NCBI GenBank assembly: GCA_033239005.1
Contig: BSQZ01000002.1
Location: 2,659,001-2,723,000, forward strand
DNA: 64,000 nt
Direction of reading: 5' to 3'
Source: Lamellibrachia satsuma
Taxonomy: Eukaryota; Annelida; Polychaeta; Sabellida; Siboglinidae
In this document: piece after piece, positions 33,930-44,990 of the stretch
Layout of the letters: every line of letters starts with the position of its first letter
Numbering within the stretch: position 1 is the stretch's first letter
Notes under the pieces: model-generated
What the model was told of the DNA's origin: nothing
The model's input: the letters and a program-made list of their open reading frames with translations, nothing else
Database searches by the model: none
Translations under genes and position numbers: made by a program

Positions 33930-34535
33930 GAGCTACTCTCGTGTACAGTTACTTCAATGTGTTACACACATACTCTCGTGTACAGTTACTTCAATTTGTT
34001 ACACGCATACTCTCGTTCACACTTACTTCAATGTGTTAAATGCATACTCTCGTGTACATTTATTTCAATGTGTTACACGCGTACTCTCGTGTACAGTTAC
34101 TTCAATGTGTTACACGCATACTCTCGTGTAAAGTTACTTCAATGTGTTAAACGCATACTCTCGTGTACATTTATTTCAATATGCTACACGCGTACTCTCA
34201 TGTACGGTTACTTCAATGTGTTTCACGCATACACTCGGTACAGTTACTTCAACGTGTTACATGCATACTCTCGGTACAGTTACTTCAACGTGTTACACGC
34301 GTACAGTCGGTACAGCTATTTCGTTGTGTTACACGCGTACACTCGTGTACAGGTAGTTATATGTGCTACATGCGTACTCTCGTGCACAGCTACTTCAATG
34401 TTTTACATGGGTACTCTTGTGTACTGTTATTTCAATGTGTTACACGCATACTCTCATGTACTTTCACTTCAGTATGTTACACATGTACTCTCGTGTTCAG
34501 TTACTTCAATGTGTTACCATGTACTCTCGTATACA
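33930..34535. repeat. 37 bp minisatellite, array 2 (about 16 copies)
   Basis: Same unit as array 1 (gtactctcgtgtacagttac plus ttcaatgtgttacacgc). Variants ggtacagttacttcaacgtg form a local subfamily around 34,225-34,310. Confidence 0.93.
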
Positions 34536-34554
34536 ATTTCAGCTCCCATGGTTC

Positions 34555-34690
34555 CACACACAAGAACACAATACTAGGATCAATATATAGATCACCAGAC
34601 CTAAGTACAAAGTACATATTTATTCAGAATCTTGATAGAATACGCAAACAACTCCAGAATGAAAACATAAACATTGTTATATGTGGTGAC
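34555..34690 (+). pseudogene. CR1-like LINE endonuclease fragment
   Basis: The frame reads HKNTILGSIYRSPDLSTKYI then NLDRIRKQLQNENINIVICG, the (G)..YRSP...F...L..IL..L..EN.NIVICGDFNI segment of a CR1-type endonuclease. The last motif reads GDTNI, not GDFNI. It runs without a break into a 24 bp tandem array. Confidence 0.75.
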
Positions 34691-35092
34691 ACAAACATCA
34701 TTATCTGTGGTGATACAAACGTCATTATCGTTTGTGACACAAACACCGTTTTCTGTGGTGAAACAAACATCATTATCTGTGATTATATAAACAACATTAT
34801 CGGTGGTGATACAAACATCATAATCTGTGGTGACACAAATATCATCATCTGTGGTGACACAAACATCATTATATGTGGTGACACAAACATAATTATCTGT
34901 GATGATACAAACATCATTATCGGTTGTGACACAAACACCGTTTTCTGTGGGGACACAAACATCATTATCTGTGATTACATAAACAACATTATCGGTGGTG
35001 ATACAAACATCATTATCTGTGGTGACACAAATATCATTATATGTGGTGACAAAAACATCATTATCTGTTGTGATACAAACATCATTATCTGT
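34683..35092 (+). repeat. 24 bp minisatellite derived from the endonuclease GDxNI motif
   Basis: Unit ggtgacacaaacatcattat plus ctgt, about 17 copies, in the frame of the upstream endonuclease fragment (GDTNIIIC repeated). Blocks repeat at a higher-order period of about 192 bp (8 units): the variant gattat..ataaacaacattatcgg occurs near 34,778 and again near 34,970, and the gacacaaacaccgttttctg variant near 34,735 and 34,927. The array stops exactly where a different LINE begins (35,091). Confidence 0.92.
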
Positions 35093-35800
35093 TGAGCCAG
35101 GAGAAGACGGAAGTGATGTGGTTGGGACATCAGAGAGATAACTTGAACATTAGTTTGGATGGTAAGGAGATCAACAAAGTGGGTGACTTTGTGTATCTTG
35201 GAGGAATGGCTAATGAGGATGGGCATTCAGAGGTAGAAGTGCGATGTAGGATACAACAGGGAGCGAATGCTTGGGGAAAGGTAGTGGGAGTCATGTTGGA
35301 AAAAAAATTTTGAAAAGGCTGAAAAGGGAAGTCCTGAGAGCTTTTGTTACACCAGTATGCCTGTATCTGCATCTGTAGACAGTGGCTTTGACAGAACAAC
35401 AACAGCAGCTGCAAGTTTAGTTCTGGGTAAGTCAAATAACAAGAACAAAGAGGGTTGACGAAAGAAGGATGAACGACCTGAGGAAAGATGGGATGCATCA
35501 GGACAGCTGAACATGAAGATGGGCGAGAAGCACCGTAAGATGGGAAGGCGGCATGGTAAGGATGGATGCAGACAAACTAGCAAAGAGAGTGGAAGATAGA
35601 GATGAAAAACATCAAGAATGCAAGAAAAGTGGAAGCGAACAGCTAAGATGGAAGGACTGCGTGAGGTGGGATACGAGAAGATCGGGGGAGGATAAAAGAT
35701 GGGGGGGCGGCCATTAGACAAGAAACAACAGAAAGAGTGGCTCGACAATATTTTACCTGGCCTTAACCCATGTACAGCAGGGAACAAAGAGGAAAAGCAC
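35091..35800 (+). pseudogene. RTE-like LINE C-terminal remnant (unit W)
   Basis: Reads SQEKTEVMWLGHQRDNLNIS then DGKEINKVGDFVYLGGMANE, DGHSEVEVRCRIQQGANAWG, and after shifts TPVCLYLHL, ALTEQQQQLQV and KRVDERRMNDLRKDGM. It is the same family and the same 3' part as the copies at 45,735 and 51,030, and its 3' flank is homologous to theirs for over 1 kb. So it was copied by segmental duplication, not by separate insertion. Stops and shifts abolish coding. Confidence 0.8.
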
Positions 35801-36055
35801 CGTTAGTTTGGTAAACAAAAAGTTATGTTTAATAAATCCAAGAATATGATCAACATTTTCATAAACAGTGCATAAATTGCTTACGAGAAAAAACATTTTA
35901 ATTCAAAATTTGCTAAATTGTAGCACCCCTCTACAGACATGGGGTTGTGTGACCATGATGCACCATTTAGAAATCTGGTGCCTATGAAAGTAACATGATT
36001 CTCTCCAGAGCCTTTTTCTCATGACACACCTATCTCACTGACTGACCTATCTCAC

Positions 36056-36249
36056 GTGTGACGAGGCTGCCATCATTGCTGACCATGACGCTCCAAAACT
36101 GGATAGTGGACTGGAAGGTGGCGGGCTCCATCCTGTTACAGTTCTCCTGGCCAGTGTTGAGCACATTGGCATTGAAGACCACCTGATCTATCAAATCCTT
36201 CAGACACGGACTAGTCCACGAAAATTGGCAGCGTGCAGAGTCCTTCATC
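36056..36249 (-). pseudogene. KCTD3/SHKBP1-like exon F (unit W, open)
   Basis: 194 bp, acceptor tgtcagacag, donor gtgaga. The frame is open: RMKDSARCQFSWTSPCLKDL, IDQVVFNANVLNTGQENCNR, then FQSTIQFWSVMVSNDGSLVT. This matches, from memory, the KCTD3/SHKBP1 segment around CYR.K.S..WQ.VF.SP.L.....RVALNAKV and ASESSIILWSV. Those proteins have an N-terminal BTB domain followed by WD-like repeats. KCTD3 interacts with HCN channels and SHKBP1 with SH3KBP1/CIN85. No BTB exon is in the window. Phase at both ends agrees with exons G and A. This is the best-preserved copy of exon F. Confidence 0.75.
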
Positions 36250-36732
36250 CTGTCTGACACAAACACACCAGTTACATAGATCTGAAGGTCTGCGTCAATC
36301 AAACAGTTCGCACACCCACACTTTGGTATTCTGTTGAGGAACATTACAAAATCAATATCTCATATGTATCTCTGTTTGAGCAATATGCATTTTACCAAAT
36401 GGTTGTACTCATATAAATTACGTACTCTTCTTGACTACACCATGCTCATAACAAATAAATATCCTTTGACAAGGTACAGGGAAAGAATAAACAACAACAT
36501 TTAACAAATCAAGCTGGTTACCAAAGCAAAAGCCATTACCACTCAGCGCTAATACTGATTGATTAGAACAACTGTAAAATTTACTTTATCAATCTAAGGT
36601 GACATTCTCCCCTCCCCCATAATTCATCGTTACAGTTTTTGCAATGTATGTTCCACTCATAATCCAATGAATTTGCAAGAGGATCATGAATGGCCTGCTT
36701 GCTAGGCAGTTATGTCAATTTATGACACCAAC

Positions 36733-36838
36733 CTGTAACAACACACAAAGTGGGGATAGGCAAGAGCGATCCGACTGAAGTGACCCTTGATGTTGTTCAC
36801 TCTTGGTCCACCAAAATTGTTCCTGGCTGCCGCAGAAC
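36733..36838 (-). pseudogene. KCTD3/SHKBP1-like exon G (unit W, open)
   Basis: 106 bp with acceptor ctttttacag and donor gttggt (a tolerable GT donor). The frame is open: SAAARNNFGGPRVNNIKGHF then SRIALAYPHFVCCYR. It matches the KCTD3 segment [20 protein letters not shown] followed by CYR. It joins in phase to exon F 484 bases away. Called pseudogene because the rest of the unit is missing and its paralogues are broken, though this exon by itself is intact. Confidence 0.7.
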
Positions 36839-37000
36839 CTGTAAAAAGACCTCAAGTAAAAGTATGTTTATGTTTACACAGCACTGTATCTAGCCGGACG
36901 CGTTGTGAGGCACACATCATACATAACTGTATAAACCACAGACAACTGTCATTGCCACTGTTGTTATTGTCATTTGCATCTTTAATAAATGGCTAAAGAT

Positions 37001-37374
37001 TGTCGAGGGAAATCTTCAGTTGATACACTTTGGAAACATCCTGCCACAGCTGTCATTGCCACTGTTGTTATTGTCATTTGGGCATTGCCACTGTCATCAA
37101 TGTCACATCTGTCAATATTACTGCTGCTGTTTACTAACACAATGCGCTGCCACCCGAATCCACCCCAACAGTGCCAACACAGCACAAGGGGTCATTTGTC
37201 TGCATTGTTTAATATGTTTCAATGAACAGGTAAATCTGTGAAGCCATCAACCTACAGACAAGTTGGTCTTTTCGTGTTGCATAAAAAACAGCTCAGTCAT
37301 TGACCAGTTGACCTACAGAGCACTTTTTAAAGAGCACTTTGTGAAAGTGGATTCATAGGTCAGACAACGATTTC
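37001..37374. other. Non-coding, minor internal repeat
   Basis: A 31 bp phrase, gctgtcattgccactgttgt plus tattgtcattt, occurs at about 36,946 and 37,048. No gene seen. Confidence 0.4.
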
Positions 37375-37460
37375 AGGGAGGGAGGGAGGGAGGGAAGGAT
37401 GGAGGGCGGAAGGGAGAGAGGGCGGGAGGGAGGGAGGGGAGGGAGAGGGAAATGGACAGG
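37375..37460. repeat. GGGA purine-rich tract
   Basis: Runs of gggagggagggagggaggga with interruptions. Polypurine low complexity. Confidence 0.9.
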
Positions 37461-37499
37461 GAGAGACTACGACACTGTGGTTCAGTAATTCCAACACGC

Positions 37500-37710
37500 C
37501 GCTAACTGTGCCTATCACCGGGGCGGCTTCGCGATAATCTCGCGCTAAGTTTGCAGACAACTGTTGAAACACGCCGAGGACGAGTGGGGATTGCGTCTCT
37601 ACGTCGGCGATCGCGACGACGTCGGCGCCTCGAAAATAGGAGGCTTCGACAACGGCGACGAGGTGGTCGTACATATTTGTCTTGCTCGACGTCATCCAAT
37701 CTTCATCCAT
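37500..37710 (-). other. GC-rich open segment, possible exon of unknown gene
   Basis: Within AT-rich surroundings, this segment is GC-rich with many CG dinucleotides. The minus frame is open for over 80 codons: MYDHLVAVVEASYFRGADVV then AIADVETQSPLVLGVFQQLS. The plus frames give only Arg-rich peptide, typical of the opposite strand of GC-rich coding DNA. Flanking splice sites are not convincing. I do not recognise the protein. Confidence 0.25.
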
Positions 37711-38264
37711 TCCCCCACGTCTACAGCAACTGCTCTTACAAGACTCTGCCTATATCTAGGTCAAGTGAAGCACTGATGTACGACTCCGACGTCTCTTTGA
37801 TGCGATACCAATGCTGGTTTCGTTCCAGGACACACGTTAGATGATGTAAACAGTATATAAAAAGCAATCATGGACACATTGTGCGACACAAGTGTTGACT
37901 TCGTACCAGGATACAAGTGTGTAACAAACAGTGATACGCAGACACGCTCCCGCCGACGTTTAATAATATCCAAGTGATCTGAGCTGGTACGCTCATTGAG
38001 CTATACAGGCCTATGTTGCAACATTTGTTTTTGCGCGGTTTATTATTTGCTCTTCGTACTAATATTAGCAGTAAGATGCACGCATGAGGAAGCTACAGTG
38101 TGGTGTGAACCATTGCCATATTAAATATTGCAAAACAAGTGTACTTGTCTGCATTAACAAACACACGCTCTGTCTCCCTCTCGCGATGCCTCCTTTCCAT
38201 CGCTCGCTTCTTCTCTGCCCCCCCCCGCGTGTCTCCTTCTCTCCCATCGAATGGCGCGTGGTGC
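37711..38264. other. Non-coding, nothing recognised
   Basis: A T/C-rich stretch near 38,165-38,245 and no supported gene. Confidence 0.35.
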
Positions 38265-38445
38265 AGTAACTGCAGCATGACTTAGTGCTTCCCAGAGAAG
38301 TCGAGATAAAGTTGGAATGAACAGGTGTGGTAGTGGGTGAAGTATAAAACACTTTGAACAGTACAAAGGACTGGATACGACGAACATAATTACACATGCA
38401 TGTGTCGATACAATTAGGATAAATGCTTCCCAGAGAAGTTGCGAT
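38265..38445 (+). mobile_element. Dispersed element S1, copies in tandem
   Basis: One copy at about 38,268-38,400 (taactgcagcatgacttagt, gcttcccagagaagtcgaga, acaaaggactggatacgacg), then a partial second copy (aaatgcttcccagagaagtt) at 38,420. Confidence 0.6.
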
Positions 38446-40579
38446 ACATTTTTTATCCAATGTAAGGGGCTGTCCTTTTCTGCCCACATTTAAATCACAT
38501 TTACAGCAGAACACTGAACGTACACCAACTGATGCGTACTATTATTTTTTTGTGTAACCGTGTTGAGAAAATTGCTGTAAACAGAACGATTACGTATCCT
38601 CAATAGAACAACACGCATGTGTCGATACAATTGGGATACCAGAATAATTGCGACATAGAAATTGCCCTTCTAAGTGAGGATTACGACATCATTCAGGGCG
38701 TTGACAGGTGTCAAGGCGTGGTGCTGCAAAAGATTATCTGATGCAAACAGGACAACGCCGTCCGAGCGCATGGACAATGCCTGTCGTGGTTCGTTGATTA
38801 CCTCCACCAGCACAGACAACACCACAAGGGTTCGTTCCTGTTTACCAGCCAGCATGCAGGGAATTCTTGCATTTAGCGTGTCTTATATAGCAATCCATGC
38901 GAAGTCGGTGCTTCTTCTTCCAAAAATTTATATACGGTGTACGGCCTACCATGACTGAAGACTGATCAATTGGAGAAATATGGAGGAGTGTGCAAGATAG
39001 CATTTCCGTGTTGGCGTGCATGTTATCTGTTTCAACATACGTTGTATATGAATAGCACACGCTGCGTGCTTCCTGTGGTGTTCTCTGTAAAAGCTGATCT
39101 CATCTAGATAGGTAGAAATGCATTGCGTTGACAGCCAGTCGGACGAAATTGGTAAAGAGAGAGATGATTCGAGACAGCTACTAACAAAAGGTGCATTATA
39201 AACAGGGACTTTTTGACCTACCAGAATGCGGAAGGTTTGTGTATAAACATTATTTGGCGTTGTAGATAAATAATATCTATACTACGGAGTACACATGTTT
39301 GATATGGTATTAATTCTGATACATATTTTATTCATTCTACAAACGATTGATCATTTCATATGGAGTTTTGAATAATGTATTGGGACAGATTACTAATTAG
39401 TGACAACTATGTTTTTCTGCTTCTGATGAAATTCATGACTGTGTATTAGTCGCATGAAAATTTGGCTAGACTGTTGCTGGCAAGGAGACAAGACACTTTC
39501 TAGGCGTTTTGGCTTATTGTTGGCTAACGTAACTGTTATGTGCATTTGTTCAACAAAGTAACGGCGGTGGGAATTGCTAGATGCATAGATAATAAACAGA
39601 CATACCAGTTAACACAACTGTTCGATGATACTATTGTCAATATAATAAACCTTTTCCACTTGGAGTGTGTTGTATTCCTAAGACAGGGTTTTGTAGGGTT
39701 GTTGATATCAATTACACGGCCAACGTTCTAGTAGACGCCATCTTAGAATGATAACTTCCGGCGCATGCGCATAATTTTCACCACTAGATCTGCATAATTC
39801 AATATCAATAACATAGACTAGTAATATTAGTTATGCATGTTATACACTTTGCTGCATTACAACATGAACTATGCCATACAAAAAACATTCTAATTAACTA
39901 AATTGTTTAATGAGTATTTGTTATGTCAATTAAATGTGAAGTGAACATGTTTCAAGAGTTCACACCACACATTCATCTAAACAGGGTGTATATACTATAT
40001 AAACGGGTAGACGTGTTGTAATAAGTGTTGCAAGCTCAACATATAGGGATTGTCAGTAGTTTGGGTGGAGAACTACACAATGGTCTGGGGGCCGACAAAT
40101 CTCTCCCCTGAGAGCTGCTCGATAAGCAACCATAAGAGACTCGGTGACTGTGGATTGGTCTCTCCACCGACCGATAGGAGGTGCAACCAAATAGCAGATA
40201 ATGCTAAGTGTCACTCACGTCATTGGTCTCTTATTTTTTAAACAAAAGAACATCAATCATTACATATTCATATAAAGGTTATTATTCTCGATTCGCATTA
40301 GTTGGTCAATCGGCATCAGTTTTATTGTCATCGTAGCAAACGTCTGTCAATCCGTAATCAATTACATGTCAATTATTATGTTGATGTCCTTCCTTGCATT
40401 TTAGTAAATCAATGCTTTCATTACATCATTCTACGTCACTCCCAAAACAAAAAGGCTATATAATATTAGTGTTTTATGGCACTCCAGCACACATGCAAAT
40501 TTGTTCTCTTCGAAGAACAGCCAGGTGACACTGTTAAGCTAATGCTTTCCACACGTTTTGATTTTACTCTGCTTCTCTA
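38446..40579. other. 2.1 kb without a supported gene
   Basis: Short open frames on both strands, none with a recognisable domain or good splice sites. Confidence 0.35.
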
Positions 40580-41060
40580 CATGCAATCTAAAGTCTGACA
40601 CATCAGGAAACGTCTTGCAACATATTGTGCACACCTAATCCATTCAAATAAACATGCAAAATTTAACCCACCAATAATAACAAACTCGGATTTACTTGCA
40701 TTTAACTTTAATGTGGTCTTTGTCATCCAATGGAAGATTTTGTGGAGACGTAGCCAAAATACCATAGGTATGTGATCTATTAGTATACATTTGGTGATCC
40801 AAGTTGTGACGTTGGATAACTGAGCCAAGTAGAGTAGCGTAGAGAGTGAAACACTCTGAGGAACATTACGTGAAGTAGGGAGGGCAGCTGAGAAACAATT
40901 CGCTATCTTCATTCTTTTGTATCTATCAGTTAAATATTATGAGAACCAGCTCTGTTCCAGATATGCCACACCACACTGACACACTTTTAATAAGTTGTCC
41001 AATGGTATCAAATGCAGCAGATAGCTTCTGCAAGGAAATGGTCTCCTTCCATACACTTCC
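40580..41060 (-). pseudogene. L2-like LINE RT remnant
   Basis: Minus-strand LQKLSAAFDTIGQLIKSV (motif A region, about 41,000-41,035), then in another frame LPTSRNVPQSVSLSTLLY (a decayed GVPQGSVLGP motif) and WMTKTTLKLNASKSEFVIIG (motif D region, about 40,665-40,725). Motif C is not recognisable. Confidence 0.65.
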
Positions 41061-41704
41061 TGGACCCACTACCCAGTGCGTAGATCCGCTCAAGTCTGGT
41101 CAATACTAGATTTAACACCTACACATGGTTCACTGAATGGTACAAATTCAGTCAACACTTGATCATTTGCTGTGTCGCCAGAACAGTATGCACTGATTGT
41201 CCTTAAACACTTCCAGGAGAAACCATGTGGCAATATCTTTATTTTGTTGGACCCCCGACTGCAATGTTATTTTTTTAATTATATAATAAGTTATAACATT
41301 TGCATACATTAAATGTAACAACGGTAATAATAAATACATTTGTATGTGGGCATTTTCACGTACAGGGAACACTTTTGCCAAAATGAACTTTCCCGCATAG
41401 TATTGAAATAATTAATGGTGTAATATTAATTCAGTCTAATTACCATACAATTTTTTAGGCTGAGCGGGATTGAGAGACTTTACACGAAACCGCCAAAAAT
41501 CTGTATATCTGGACAGACGTCTTTAAAAACAAAGGCGCTAAAATACGATTAGATGGAACGTGATACGTCTCTTTCATGGTTTCATCAATTATAGCAAAAG
41601 CAAATTAATAAATTTTCACCTAAATTAGCTAAGGAAGTTCCAGCACATTATCACAAAACAGAATAAACTAATGAAATCTAAATCTATATTCCTCGCTCAC
41701 TTAC
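41061..41704. other. Non-coding, nothing recognised
   Basis: AT-rich. No supported exon. Confidence 0.35.
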
Positions 41705-41965
41705 CATATGCTTCTGGGAAAATATCAGCTGATGGATGCACAACAACCAACTCACTTCTTCGTGGTGATGTCCTACTCACGAGAGATGGAGTCCACAGCT
41801 GAACCATTGTGTCTGGAATGATATTAACAGACGTTGTCATTTCATCCTCCCAAAGGCCAATAAATGAATGGGACAAATTTTCTACAGTTTCTGTTAATGC
41901 AGGCCATGTGAATATGTTACAAACACCATTTACAAATTTCTTGTTACACATAGGTGTAAGAAAAC
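41705..41965 (-). CDS. Candidate internal exon, unknown protein
   Basis: 261 bp, open throughout, with a good acceptor (taattagacag) and a strong donor (gtaagtgagc). It is a phase-symmetric exon of 87 codons. It reads FLTPMCNKKFVNGVCNIFTW, then LWEDEMTTSVNIIPDTMVQL and SPRRSELVVVHPSADIFPEA. Composition looks protein-like. It lies downstream (minus sense) of the KCTD3-like exons but does not match the part of KCTD3 I would expect next. I do not recognise the family, so it could be a host exon of another gene or part of a mobile element. Confidence 0.4.
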
Positions 41966-42109
41966 CTGTCTAATTAAATAGCTTCCTTTTCTGTCTGAAT
42001 CAACCAATGGTTCCATTCCAAAAATATATATAATTCTAACTCGACCAAACATTACATCTATATTACACATCTGTTGAATAATAGTGGAATGATAGGATGA
42101 ACATTTGAA

Positions 42110-42340
42110 GCAGTGTGCCGACGACCATAAAAGGATGAACATTTGCAGCAGTAAAAATGCCCCAAAAAGCCATCTTGGTGCACCCTGGGGCAAGACAGCC
42201 ACCCGTATACCTGGGGCAGTTCGGTCTATAACTACTTCGCCCGTGTTTTTAGTTATGTCATGTTTGATAGCCCTGACAGTACATGGCAAAGTCAGTTTAG
42301 GTTGCCCAACCATGGCATTGTGTTCTTTTGACTGTCGAGG
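42110..42340 (-). other. Possible upstream exon of the same unknown gene
   Basis: An open minus frame with candidate acceptor cctcgacag near 42,340 reads MVGQPKLTLPCTVRAIKHDI then TKNTGEVVIDRTAPGIRVAV and LPQGAPRWLFG. No donor could be fixed. Not recognised. Confidence 0.2.
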
Positions 42341-43418
42341 ACATCAAATATACGTCATGCCTGGACGATTCTGATCGAACGCAGCAACAAGTTGAATGTT
42401 AAACCTCTAACAATGCATAAAATACCGAAATAAGGAGTTATGTACCATATTGGTTCGTCCATATAAATATGGACGAAACATTGCCTGAATAATAATATAC
42501 ATACACACATGCAAATATTATGATAGTACACAGGCTATAACAGTTATCAAGTAAAAATGGAGTTAGCGCATAAAATATACCTTCCAATTCATAAATTGGT
42601 GAAATGTTATTAAAGTGTTATATGCACGTATTTCCACAGTGACTGGCTGTGGTAGTGTTTGAATGTTTAGTGTCATTGTACAATTAAAACAAATGCCTCT
42701 TTCCTTTGTTTACATGTGATACAATTCAGAAAATAGTAATAAGTTATCCTACTCAATATAACCATATAACCAGAATGCATGTAATTCCAAAAAAACAATG
42801 CCCCGAAAACGGCGGTGAGCAGAAGTGTTGCACGAGTCATTGTATGTTCGCTGACCCAGTCGCACAACCACGGAATGTACGATTCATATAAGTTATCATC
42901 TCTCTGATTGTATACCTACCAATATTATCTGGACAATATATCATCATTAACTCCACGGACAATATTCCAGAAATACTGTTGATGAGACAATAAAATTATC
43001 TCTTCAGAAGTATATCCTGGATATTGTTCTGCTACTGCATTACACACAGAATGTCTGCAAAATGTCCAATTACTGAAGTTTCGGCTGTCTTTCCAGATGA
43101 AAGCGTATAATTGAATTACGGTTAGTTGATAGTAGGTTATTTATAACATCAGTGAACAATGTAATTTGCTGGTTCAGTAACTTGATTAAATGCAAATTTT
43201 TAGGTAGCTCCTCGAATGTGAATTTTATTTCTTTTCCTAAATAACAACATTCTTCTTCTCATAACGGGCGGGCCCAGTCTCACAAAAAGGGGTGCCCAGT
43301 TTTCCAATAAAAAAATCATTACATAACTTAATATATAATCTAATTTACTGAAATATATAATTATTGTAATTCTAGATCCTGTCAATGTGAATTACAAAAG
43401 TTGTTACTGTGGATATAC

Positions 43419-43551
43419 TGAAGGTGTGGTTCCACCCTCTGTATGGAGATAAACTTGAATGAAGCCAAGGCCACTGAGCCGGGCTGTGTGCTGGTCATGC
43501 CAAGGAATCAGGTCATGTTCCACGTGTGTACATGTTTGTACTCAGAGCACA
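43419..43551 (-). pseudogene. KCTD3/SHKBP1-like exon E (unit X, stop)
   Basis: Acceptor tgtgtttgcag, donor gtatat. It reads VCSEYKHVHTWNMT, then an in-frame TGA where the family has Arg, then FLGMTSTQPGSVALASFKFI. This corresponds to VCADNNHVRTW and [20 protein letters not shown] of KCTD3. Its first codon is completed exactly by the last base of exon D, giving ...CVSVCSEYK. Confidence 0.85.
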
Positions 43552-43855
43552 CTGCAAACACACCAGTGAGCTACAGTGATCCACTTTCCATTATTCAAGG
43601 ACCTGATACTGATAAGCCGCGTCATATCAAACAAAAGCTGATATGATCATAATCAATGCTTCAACTTGGATTACTTGAAAAGGAAACCAAGCTTTTATTT
43701 CTATATTTTATATAACTGAGGATGTCACAGTATATGTAATTGATGGCCCACTAAAATTCAACCCATAAACGTGGCATGGTCATCATCATAACATAAAGCT
43801 TTTCCATGTATGTTTGAATATTTTCCATAGAAATATACTTGAGAATTGAACCTAC

Positions 43856-44027
43856 CAGAGACGCAATGCTTCGTTGACAACATCACCTTGGTGATGGGAT
43901 TGATATGTGTACAGAGAACATCTGGAAGAGCTGTGGCCCTGTCCAACTGACTCTGGTTGCTGCAGAATCACCTGCGCAGCTCCCGAAATTGTCTAGTAGG
44001 CTATCTCAGTACATTTCCCACTCAGGG
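43856..44027 (-). pseudogene. KCTD3/SHKBP1-like exon D (unit X, stop and frameshift)
   Basis: Acceptor actgttttcag, donor gtaggt. It reads LSGKCTEIAY, then TAG where the family has Gly, then TISGAAQVILQQPESVGQGP and QLFQMFSVH. The frame then shifts and continues INPITKVMLSTKHCVS. It matches the KCTD3 segment VSGNWIEIAYGTSSG...VIVQHPETVG then [20 protein letters not shown]. The 172 bp length is out of phase by one, as the shift predicts. Two inactivating lesions. Confidence 0.9.
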
Positions 44028-44220
44028 CTGAAAACAGTCAAGCAATGTACAATACCAAAACAGCCCTGCTTCATAGGAGCAACTTGCACATTAGCATAAC
44101 AAATATAATCAACACATCTAAATGAGACGTTAGTCTTAAATGTAGTTTCTATGAATTAGTCCGTATTCATAACTTTTATTTCTAACATTCTAGTCAAATA
44201 TAGCAAGAAGGGAGACTCAC

Positions 44221-44310
44221 CGGTTGTGGGGGCGAGATAGACACTGAGGTATGTGACACGGTCCCTAGTATGGTATCTCTCCTTCATAAGCAGCGGAAAC
44301 TTCTGCATGT
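44221..44310 (-). pseudogene. KCTD3/SHKBP1-like exon C (unit X, open)
   Basis: 90 bp, acceptor ctgcatgt preceded by ctacag on the minus strand, donor gtgagt. The frame is open: DMQKFPLLMKERYHTRDRVT then YLSVYLAPTT, matching DMQKFPLRMK and ALSVYLTPKT of KCTD3. Phase agrees with exons B and D. No lesion in this exon, but its neighbours are broken. Confidence 0.85.
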
Positions 44311-44684
44311 CTGTAGGTAGGATGCAGAAACAACAACACTCAATCAGCTTTAGTTTTCAATGTCTGCATACACATATTCTGTGTATTCTATCTAACATAT
44401 AAAGAAGTTTATGATGGTCTGTCTGTTGTGTCCTATTCCCCTTCTGACGTACATGGAGGGTCAAATGGGGAACCGTCCATCAAACATTTTCTTCCTTGTA
44501 ATGTGGCCAAAGTACCAAAGCTTTCTTGTAACCGCTTTTATCAATAGTCAACAATTGTTTTCGATTTTACTTATATAGTCATTTCTTTTAATCCAGCCAA
44601 TAAACAACAACCTTCTATAGCATCGCACCTCAAGAGCGGCAACGCGGTTTTTTACTGCCCTTTTTATAGTCTTACACCACCTAC

Positions 44685-44773
44685 CTACGTAGCATATCAA
44701 TCCGTTGTTACCACCCAGGAATAGATAATGACCCAACTGTGTCATAGCTTGTCACTTAAACCATGTCCTGTAC
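44685..44773 (-). pseudogene. KCTD3/SHKBP1-like exon B (unit X, stop and 1 bp deletion)
   Basis: Acceptor ctgttgtag, donor gtaggt. It reads VQDMV, then TAA where the family has Pro, then VTSYDTVG. The frame shifts and continues HYLFLGGNNGLICYV. The family segment is VQDVVPITSYDTAG then SFLLLGCNNGSIYYI. 89 bp instead of 90, consistent with a one-base loss. Confidence 0.88.
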
Positions 44774-44990
44774 CTACAACAGAAGAGTAATATGTGCAGT
44801 CTTTGCACATTTCTACGGATTTGTTACATTCCACAAAGAGCACAACATGAACAAGTGTTTACGTCAATCCTGGTTATGTCATGGTTAATAAACTAACAAA
44901 TTATCTTGGACGGATATAACACAGTATGCTATTAATATTTTCTGACTTTCTATTGTAAAAATAGCATGCAAACTGCGTTTTATTTATCTG
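44774..44990. other. Intron between exon A satellite and exon B
   Basis: AT-rich spacer, nothing else seen. Confidence 0.4.

Larger units (their letters stand above)
35091..37000 (-). repeat. Segmental duplication unit W (partial)
   Basis: It aligns with 45,910-47,660 (unit X) and 51,950-53,480 plus 56,130-56,260 (unit Y). Content in order along plus: LINE 3' part, exon F, intron, exon G. Shared non-coding phrases include tatctctgtttgagcaatat and gtgacattctcccctccc. The left edge is abrupt at 35,091. Confidence 0.85.

Noticed and set aside
37551..37844. Arg-rich plus-strand frame (RRRSRRRRR) resembling a nucleic-acid-binding protein
   Set aside because: Opposite strand of a GC-rich segment whose minus frame looks more protein-like. 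The Arg richness comes from CG-rich antisense codons.
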